DNA of 8,211 bases from JBFFXF01 sp041569895 (lineage in GTDB: Bacteria; Planctomycetota; UBA8108; JACQVS01). The translations under genes and the position numbers were made by a program. The number at the start of each line of letters is the position of its first letter. Position 1 is the stretch's first letter. Location: NCBI GenBank assembly GCA_041569895.1, contig JBFFXF010000312.1, positions 1 to 8,211 on the forward strand. The letters are read 5' to 3'. This document shows positions 1 through 5,800 of the stretch, one piece after another. The notes beneath the pieces were generated by a model. That model searched no databases and had not been told where the DNA came from. It was given only the letters and a program-made list of their open reading frames with translations.

Positions 1-1
1 G

Positions 2-490
2 AAGGACAACGTCGGCGACGGCTACGTCCAGAGAGTCGACCTCGACGCCGAGTGGGAGTTCGTGTCGGTGCGCGACGCCGGCCGGTTCACCGCCCTCGGC
101 TCGTTCTCTTTCGTCGAGGGTCGCGTCGAGCAGATCGACGACACGGGCGACAGGGACACGGCGCCGATCAGCAAGGGTCCGCCGACATCGATCGCGGTCG
201 GCCTGCGCTGGAATCACCCGACGAGAGACATCGCCGTCGAGGCGACGTACCGGTACGTCTTCAAACAGGACAAGCTGTCATTCGACGACCGCAACGACAC
301 CCAGCGCATCCCGCCGGGAGGCACCCCCGGCTACAGCCTCCTCGGCATCCGCGGCCACTGGCGCATCAGCGAGGCCGTGGTCCTCTTCGCCGGCGTCGAG
401 AACATCACCAACGAGGACTACCGCGTCCACGGCTCGGGCTCGAACGGCCCGGGGACGAGCTTTGTGGCGGGGTTGAACGCGCGGTGGTGA
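2..490 (+). CDS. TonB-dependent outer-membrane receptor, C-terminal fragment (5' end outside window)
   Basis: The frame is open from base 2 to the TGA at 488-490 and gives the last 162 residues of a longer protein. The sequence alternates short beta-strand-like stretches with polar loops. Near the end it has the block 'RIPPGGTPGYSLLGIRG' followed by 'GVENITNEDYRVHGSG', which I recognise as the terminal strands of TonB-dependent receptors. The final residues 'FVAGLNARW' end in an aromatic residue, as expected for BAM-inserted barrels. Family members import siderophores, cobalamin, sugars or other ligands across the outer membrane using TonB energy. The plug domain and TonB box lie outside the window, so the ligand cannot be named. 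A frame shift here would break the motif run, and I see none. The gene converges on the minus-strand gene ending at 991. Confidence in the family is high; specificity is unknown. Confidence 0.9.
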   Translation, partial: KDNVGDGYVQRVDLDAEWEFVSVRDAGRFTALGSFSFVEGRVEQIDDTGDRDTAPISKGPPTSIAVGLRWNHPTRDIAVEATYRYVFKQDKLSFDDRNDTQRIPPGGTPGYSLLGIRGHWRISEAVVLFAGVENITNEDYRVHGSGSNGPGTSFVAGLNARW

Positions 491-528
491 AGTGGCCTCG
501 AGATCAGATTCCGGCCCCCAAAAACGTA

Positions 529-588
529 CCCGTACCCGTACCCGTACCCGTACCCGTTCCCGTGCCCGTGCCCGTGCCCGTGCCCGTC
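529..588 (+). repeat. CCCGTN hexanucleotide array, 10 units
   Basis: Ten contiguous full hexamers share CCCGT and differ only at base 6. The order is CCCGTA four times (529-552), CCCGTT once (553-558), CCCGTG four times (559-582), then CCCGTC once (583-588). A degenerate 'acgta' precedes the array. All four bases occur at the variable position, and identical units are adjacent, as expected if units spread by slippage or unequal exchange. In one frame every unit reads Pro-Val whatever base 6 is. No protein context supports translation. Function unknown. Confidence 0.95.
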
Positions 589-612
589 CTTCGAGGGCTC
601 TGGTTGCGGAGT

Positions 613-672
613 CCGATACCGACTCCGACACCGATACCGATACCGACTCCGATACCGATACCGACTCCGATG
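613..672 (+). repeat. CCGAYN hexanucleotide array, 10 units
   Basis: Ten contiguous hexamers: CCGATA, CCGACT, CCGACA, CCGATA, CCGATA, CCGACT, CCGATA, CCGATA, CCGACT, CCGATG. Positions 631-648 and 649-666 are two perfect copies of an 18-bp higher-order unit (CCGATA CCGATA CCGACT). The array starts 84 bp after the CCCGTN array start, a multiple of six, so the two are in the same hexamer register. Function unknown. Confidence 0.93.
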
Positions 673-757
673 ACCGAGTCCGATGACGGAGATCAGAGAT
701 CAGAGTACGGATTACAGAGACGCGGGTTCGCCGATTCGACGCCGGCCAACGGGTGTC

Positions 758-784
758 CTCATCTGCCTCATCTGCGTCATCTGC
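758..784. repeat. 9-bp tandem repeat, three units
   Basis: Three adjacent units read CTCATCTGC, CTCATCTGC and GTCATCTGC (minus strand GCAGATGAC/GCAGATGAG). Only the first base of the last unit differs. Similar GCAGATNAN strings are, from memory, dispersed in intergenic DNA of several bacterial phyla, but I cannot verify that here. It lies in the same gap as the two hexamer arrays. Confidence 0.85.
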
Positions 785-905
785 GTTCCCGCCCCTCCGA
801 GCAGGGAGCGGTCCGTCGACAGATCGAGCGGAGCTCACGAAGCTGAACCCCTTCAGTCTTTCCGTCTCCTGCTCTCCTCGGTTTCCCTTCTTCCTCATGA
901 GTCGT

Positions 906-950
906 AAAAAAAACGAGCCCCGGGAGTTCACCCGGGGCTCGCTGATTTTT
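906..950 (-). terminator. Strong intrinsic terminator, probably bidirectional
   Basis: A perfect 11-bp GC-rich stem (914-924 with 931-941) encloses a six-base loop (925-930). On the minus strand the stem is followed by eight T (positions 913 down to 906), the classic arrangement for ending the gene whose stop codon is at 991-993. On the plus strand the stem is followed by CTGATTTTT, so it may also end the receptor transcript. It is the only strong terminator seen between the two converging genes. Confidence 0.93.
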
Positions 951-990
951 CCTCCTCGAGGTATCTCGAAGAGCGGCCGCTGTCTCGCGA

Positions 991-2565
991 TCAGTCGCAG
1001 CTGACCGCGGAGTCGCAGCCGATGCCGTCGCCCTCGCCCTCCTCGTCGGACGGGTCGAACCCGCACTCCGGGAACGGCGCACCCGGCAGCGCACCGGCGA
1101 GGAAGAGGTAGTCGATCGAGTACACCGCATCGGACAGGTCGACCATGCCGTCGTCGTTCGCGTCGGCGGCATCCTGGCATGGCGAGGGGGGACCATCCCG
1201 GAAGAGCTCGTTGATGGTCCAGATCGGGTCGGCGATGTCGACCCGCCTGTCGTCGTTGGCGTTTCCGCGGATGAAATCCACCAGAGAGGGCGGCACGAGC
1301 TTCACGGTCACGGCCGCGGTCGCGAGGTTCGCGGGCACGTTGCTGCCGCCACCGACCGTGAGGACGTTGTTCACCGGCTGGCCGGAGCCCTTCAGTCCGT
1401 TGCGGAACGAGAAGGAGCCCTCACTGGCGCCTCCGCCCGACGGCTCGCCGCCGTCGTCCTCCGCGGGCACCGTTCCCTCGGTGGTCAGGCCGAGGACTGA
1501 GCTGGTGCCGTTCGGCAGCACGATCGGCATCGTGAAGGAGAGGACGACCGCGCTGACGGCGCCCTGCTGTCCGTTGTTGATCGGGTCATCCGCATTGACC
1601 ACCTCGGTCTTCTCGAAGCCGCCGTTCCAGAGGCCGTCCGGCACGGGCGCCGCGCGCGTGCCCTCGACGCTGGCGTCCACGAGGAGCAGATCGCTGCCGC
1701 TGGCGGGTGTGAAGCCGATGGAGAAAGACCAGCCCTGGACGCCCTGTCCCTCGCCGAAGCCCTGCTGCACGACGTTCACCCACGTGGTGCCGGAGGTCAG
1801 CTCACCCGCCCGGCCCTCGATCTCCTGCACGCCGCCGTCGGCGGTGCAGAGATTGCCTTCGGGGTTCTCGGCGGAGCAGAGATTCGTGATGTCGACTCCC
1901 GCGATGCCCTCAAATGGCTCGTCGGAGGCGATCACCTCGGCCGAGAATCCGCCCGCCAGGGACGAGAGACAGAAACACTCGAGCTCCACCAGCTTGACGT
2001 CCTTGCCGACCAGCTCAGGCTTGACGGTCTGTCCGCCGACGGTGAAGTTGTTGTCGACGGGCTGGCCCGAGCCGCGACACCCGTTGGCCGGAGCGATGCT
2101 CGCCTCGCCCTCGCCATCGGGGATGATGCCGGAGACCTCGAGGGACGCGATCGACGAGTCGCCGCTCGGCAGCACGATCGGCATGGTGAACGAGAGGACG
2201 ACCGCGCTCACCGCTCCGTTCCTGCCCTCGCATTCGTCCCTGGAAGGCCCGCCGCCCTCGACCGGCGTCGTCTCGCTCTTCTCGAAGCCGCCCATGAAGA
2301 GGGCCTCGGCGTCGGTCCCGGCGGTTGTGATCGAATCGATATTGAGGTTGTTGGCGCTCAGGCTGATCGACCAGCCCTGGACGTTTTCCTCGTTGTCCTC
2401 GGAATCCCGTGCGACCGCCGTGAACGTGCCGGTCACGGTGTCGCCCTCGAGGCCGAGCAACTCATCCGGACCGTCGATGACCTGTGAGAACTCCTGCCCG
2501 CGGATGGAGCTGGAGAGACAGAAAAGCGCCAGCGCTGCCAACGAAAGGGGGAGGAATCGTTTCAT
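991..2565 (-). CDS. Secreted protein with two cohesin-like repeats and a dockerin-like C-terminal tail
   Basis: I chose the ATG at 2565 because GGAG lies 7 bases upstream and it places a signal peptide (MKRFLPLSLAALALFC...) at the exact N-terminus; an upstream extension to 2640 would bury it. The product is 524 aa. Two homologous modules follow. Each starts near 'VQGWS' (residues 62-66 and 276-280), contains 'GAVSAVVLSFTMPIVLP' (117-133 and 335-351), and ends near 'GSGQPV' (165-170 and 393-398) plus 'TVGG'. 'VQGWS...VVLSFT...LP.G' resembles cohesin-like beta-sandwich modules of planctomycete-type secreted proteins; that assignment is by eye. The tail, residues 431-524, has two EF-hand-like loops (N435-N437-D439-D443-D446 and D468-N470-D472-D476-D479), then 'PFPECGFDP' and 'GCD', a dockerin-type calcium-binding fold. 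Eleven cysteines in the mature part suggest oxidation after export. No catalytic motif is visible. It may be a scaffold, binding or surface protein. It lies downstream of, and on the same strand as, the CotH-domain gene. Confidence 0.88.
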   Translation of the reverse strand: MKRFLPLSLAALALFCLSSSIRGQEFSQVIDGPDELLGLEGDTVTGTFTAVARDSEDNEENVQGWSISLSANNLNIDSITTAGTDAEALFMGGFEKSETTPVEGGGPSRDECEGRNGAVSAVVLSFTMPIVLPSGDSSIASLEVSGIIPDGEGEASIAPANGCRGSGQPVDNNFTVGGQTVKPELVGKDVKLVELECFCLSSLAGGFSAEVIASDEPFEGIAGVDITNLCSAENPEGNLCTADGGVQEIEGRAGELTSGTTWVNVVQQGFGEGQGVQGWSFSIGFTPASGSDLLLVDASVEGTRAAPVPDGLWNGGFEKTEVVNADDPINNGQQGAVSAVVLSFTMPIVLPNGTSSVLGLTTEGTVPAEDDGGEPSGGGASEGSFSFRNGLKGSGQPVNNVLTVGGGSNVPANLATAAVTVKLVPPSLVDFIRGNANDDRRVDIADPIWTINELFRDGPPSPCQDAADANDDGMVDLSDAVYSIDYLFLAGALPGAPFPECGFDPSDEEGEGDGIGCDSAVSCD

Positions 2566-2571
2566 TCTTAT

Positions 2572-2592
2572 TCTCCTCATATGAGAGAGGAA
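2572..2592 (-). promoter_or_regulatory. Ribosome binding site with a possible sequestering hairpin
   Basis: On the minus strand GAGGAGA (2578 to 2572) precedes the ATG at 2565 with good spacing, which fixes the start. Just upstream, TTCCTC (2592 to 2587) can pair with GAGGAG (2578 to 2573) across an eight-base loop. The stem has five Watson-Crick pairs and one G-T pair and would cover the Shine-Dalgarno. The binding site is clear; the regulatory hairpin is inference from complementarity only. Confidence 0.55.
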
Positions 2593-2682
2593 CTGACGCG
2601 CGGATCCGCACCTCCCCGATTCAGGGAATGGAACATGCACGGAGAGCCGCGTGGCGAAAACCCTAACCCGAGCTGACGAGCG

Positions 2683-2698
2683 CGTTCCGTACGGAACG
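2683..2698. promoter_or_regulatory. 16-bp perfect palindrome, candidate operator
   Basis: CGTTCCGTACGGAACG is its own reverse complement with no mismatch or spacer. It sits 118 bp upstream of the ATG at 2565 in the gap between the two minus-strand genes, a plausible place for a dimeric regulator to bind. No regulator gene is in the window and no second copy was seen, so an operator role is only inferred. Confidence 0.35.
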
Positions 2699-2805
2699 AC
2701 CCGTCATCGAAACGCCGATCGCACCAGAATCACAACGCTTCGACCGTCCGGGCAACCCACCCGGACAGAATCCAAACTACGGAAACAGCAGCTGGATGTC
2801 CAGAG

Positions 2806-2822
2806 AAAACCCGAAGTCCGGG
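2806..2822 (-). terminator. Weak terminator-like hairpin after the CotH-domain gene
   Basis: Eight bases past the stop at 2831-2833, the minus strand reads CCCG-GACTT-CGGG followed by TTTTC. The stem is only four pairs and the T run only four, so termination would be leaky. A second small hairpin (CTGG-ACAT-CCAG) follows. Read-through into the downstream gene is possible. Confidence 0.3.
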
Positions 2823-2830
2823 AGACGGGG

Positions 2831-5800
2831 TCACCTCCCCGGCAGCCCCTCGTCGCAGCCGAGGGGATCGCCGGCGGTCGGGTCGACGCCGCGGAGCGGA
2901 AACGGAGCCGGTGGCCGCGCGCCATTGCGGAAGATGTACTCGAGCACGGTCAGCGCGTCGGTGACGTTCAGCCCGCCGTTGTCGTCCGCGTCGAGGGCGT
3001 CCTCGCAGGAGACGGCGACGCCCCGGAAGAGGTGAGCGAGGATCTTCACGGCGTCGCTCAGGTCGACGAGCGTGTCCAGGTTCGCATCGCCGCGCACGAA
3101 CCTCGGCGCCGGCGGCGCGATCGTGAAGACGACGCGGTTCGACTCCTTGCCATCGATGTTGCGCACGATGATCGACGTCGGTCCCGGGGGCAGGTCGGGA
3201 ATGGTGACGACGATGCGCGTCGGATCGGTCGCCTCGTCGAAGCGGGCGGCGGCCTCGGTCGCCTGGCCGAAGATCACCCGCAGGCCGTCGTGGAACTCGA
3301 AGCCGGTGAGCTCGAGCTCGTCGCCGGCCGCCCCCAGCGGCGCGCTGATGTCGGTGATGCGCGGCGGTCCCCAGTTCACCGTCGAGGTCACGGTGATGGA
3401 GTCGGTGTCGACCAGGCGTCCGCCCGAGCTGAAGCCGACGACGTCGATGACGTTCTCGCCGCCGCCGAGCGGCAGATCGCGAATCGTCCACGACGTGAAG
3501 CTGGCGGTCGAGAATGCGACGTCGAGCGACGTCTGGTCGAGGAAGACGCCGTTGACCGACACGGCGAGCGTGAACACGTCGGCGGGCGCCGTGCCCGACA
3601 GATCGACCTCGAGGTTGTTCACCGTCAGCGGATTGCCGCTGTTGGTCGAGATCCGCAAGCGCACGGCGGGCGACACCGCCGAACGGATCCACCCGCGGAT
3701 CCTGTCCGCCCGCTGGTCGATGAAACCGCCGTTCGTGCCGCGGTTCGTCGACCCGACGCCGGCCGAGCTGAGGCGCTGCATGTACGGCGTCAGGAAGGCG
3801 GGATCGAAGTGGCCCGTCGAGGGCTCGACCATCTCCGCGAGGACTCCGTAGTACATCCGCTTCAGGCGCGGCCTGTTGATCAGCCGCTCGATCTCGTCGA
3901 AGCGGTTGCCGTAGGTGGTCGAGGGGCTCGACGGCATGGCGAAGGCGTTGACGTCGCCGAAGGTGAGCTCGAGGTCCCACGGCACCTTGCGCCAGAGGCC
4001 GTCATCGCTCGCCTGGTAGAGGTAGGCGTTCTTGCCACGACGCCCGACCCAGGTGTCCCAGTCGTCGATGTTGAGCTCGATCGCCCAGACCCGGAGGATC
4101 TCCTCGACGTCCGCGACGTCCCAGATCCTGTCGTCGAACTCGCGGTTGCCCGTCATTCGCGGATCGAGGAGGCGGCAGAACGCGATCAGCTCCTCGAACC
4201 GGTCGCGCGTCTTGTTCGCGCCCATGCGCGGGATGAAGTACCACCGGTAGTTCTCGGGGTCGGCGCCGCCGGAGGTCGAGCCGTACGGTGGATAGCGGGC
4301 ATGAGCGTCGGCGTTGCCGGTCTTGCTGCCGCCGTCGTTGAACGAGAACCGGTCGTCGAGCTCGAGGAGCGGCCCGTCGAGACCGTCGCGGAACCAGAAT
4401 CGCATGTAGTCCCGGTTCGGCTTGTCGATCGCCTCGAGCGTCCGGTCGACGACGTCGTTGAGCTGGAAGCGGACCAGCGCGTGGAAATCGAAGTAGGGCA
4501 GCCGCGTCGATCCGGCGTTGTACCGGAGCAGGTAGTGCGCCAGACGCTCGCGGCCGTCCGACCCGTGGTTGTCGAGGTTCACCGCGCGCGTGCGGCCGTG
4601 CAGCGGACGATCCCGCGGTGTCTTGATCGCGAAGCTCTTGCCCCACGTGCCGCCGCCGGGCCGCAACCATGGGCTGCCGGCGAACCGGATCGACGCGTTG
4701 TAATACACGTCCGACGACCCGAACACCAGCGTTCCGTCGAGCATCTGATTGGAGAGCACGCGACGCGTCGCGAGCTCCGTCTCGTGCGCCTGGTGGAGCA
4801 CGAAGCGGAGGCTGTGCTTGTTGGTCGACACGAGACGCGTGTCGTGGCGGTAGATGAGGTAAAGCTGCTCGTCGGCGGCGGGCGAGCGGGGCCGCAGCAC
4901 CGGTGGATGCGTCTGCTCCGCGACGTCGCGAGGATACCGTGACGCCCTGTCCTCCGCGTCGACCGCCTCGATGAAGAAGAGCACGCGAACGCCGTTCGAC
5001 TGGCCCGGAATCGTCCCGGTGTAGACACCGTCCCCGTCGGCGTCCGTGAGCGACCGCCGGATGAACGAACCGACCGGCGTCTCCGACTTGTACCACACCG
5101 AAACTGCGCGCACCCCGTCGGGGTCGCTGACGCGGGCCTGGACGGTGACATCCTCCTGGTGCTCGGGAACTCCGGGCGAATGGGACACGGCATCGATCGC
5201 CGGACCCGCGTTCGGTGACCCGTGACGGTCGATCTGCCTCAGCGTGACACTGTTCGGGGCGCCGGGCGTGCCGAGCGCCGACGGGATCGGAATTGCCTGC
5301 GACCCGGCGATGCCCGCGTTGTACGGCTGCCCGACGTTGTAGTCGCCGATGGTGATCGCGCGGTTGCTCCCGATCACCCACCTGGCGCGGTATCGCACCG
5401 TGTGCGTCGTGCTGGTCTGGCTCGCCGTATCGATCTCGCAGCGATTGACCTTGTAGTCGCCCCCGCCGCCGGTGGCGATCAGCTTCAGCGAGCCGCCGCC
5501 GCTGATGCGCTCGCCGGGATCGGTGGTCCTCCCGGAGCGACTGTGCGTCCCCTCGATCCGCCAGCCCGCGGTGTTTGAATCGAAGGTCGAGTTCGGAATC
5601 AGGTTGTTGGAAGGACTCGTGCTGCGCGCCAGCGTCAGGTCGTCAACGATGGCGATCCCCTCGTCGGCGAGGAGAATGCCGAAGTCCGATTCGCCGCCGC
5701 CGTGCCGCACGCCGCCGTAGGTGAGGGTCACGGTCGACGCCCTGCCGGAGTCGTCGCTCGCGTCCCACGACAGCCCGACGTCGTTGTCGCTCCAGGGGTC

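Larger units (their letters stand above)
491..905. other. Non-coding region of stacked low-complexity repeats
   Basis: These 415 bp between the receptor stop and the terminator hold no convincing gene. The open frames through them are made of dipeptide runs (Pro-Val, Arg-Thr/Arg-Ala, Ser-Asp/Thr-Asp) created by hexamer arrays. From left to right it contains the CCCGTN array, the CCGAYN array, a duplicated 'gatcagagatcagag' stretch near 690-705, the 9-bp array at 758-784 and a pyrimidine-rich stretch at about 852-897. No tRNA or other RNA gene was recognised. Confidence 0.75.
2566..2830. other. 265-bp gap between the two minus-strand genes
   Basis: No open frame here looks like a protein; the frames crossing it are composition-driven shadows. 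It holds perfect palindromes CTCATATGAG (2576-2585) and GCGGATCCGC (2600-2609), the 16-bp palindrome at 2683-2698, and a weak hairpin just after the upstream gene's stop. I could not identify a convincing -35/-10 pair. The length allows the downstream gene to have its own promoter. Confidence 0.6.

Noticed and set aside
529..672. Hexamer arrays as a CRISPR array
   Set aside because: Units are contiguous six-mers without spacers and there is no cas gene.
52..846. Long plus-strand frame overlapping the receptor and the arrays
   Set aside because: It runs out of frame with the clear TonB-receptor sequence, is Arg/Pro-rich, and its Pro-Val and Pro-Ile/Thr runs come from the DNA repeats.
1145..2584. 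479-codon plus-strand frame opposite the smaller secreted gene
   Set aside because: Ser/Pro-rich composition, no domain, and it is the mirror of a protein with a signal peptide, repeats and EF-hand-like loops.
2661..2669. CCCTAACCC, resembling telomere repeat sequence
   Set aside because: Only one and a half units, in the middle of a bacterial contig; chance is sufficient.
2651..4942. 763-codon plus-strand frame opposite the large gene
   Set aside because: It is rich in Arg, Val, Asp and Glu with no recognisable motif, and lies antisense to a frame with clear CotH and dockerin-like motifs. High GC with strong third-base bias produces such shadows.
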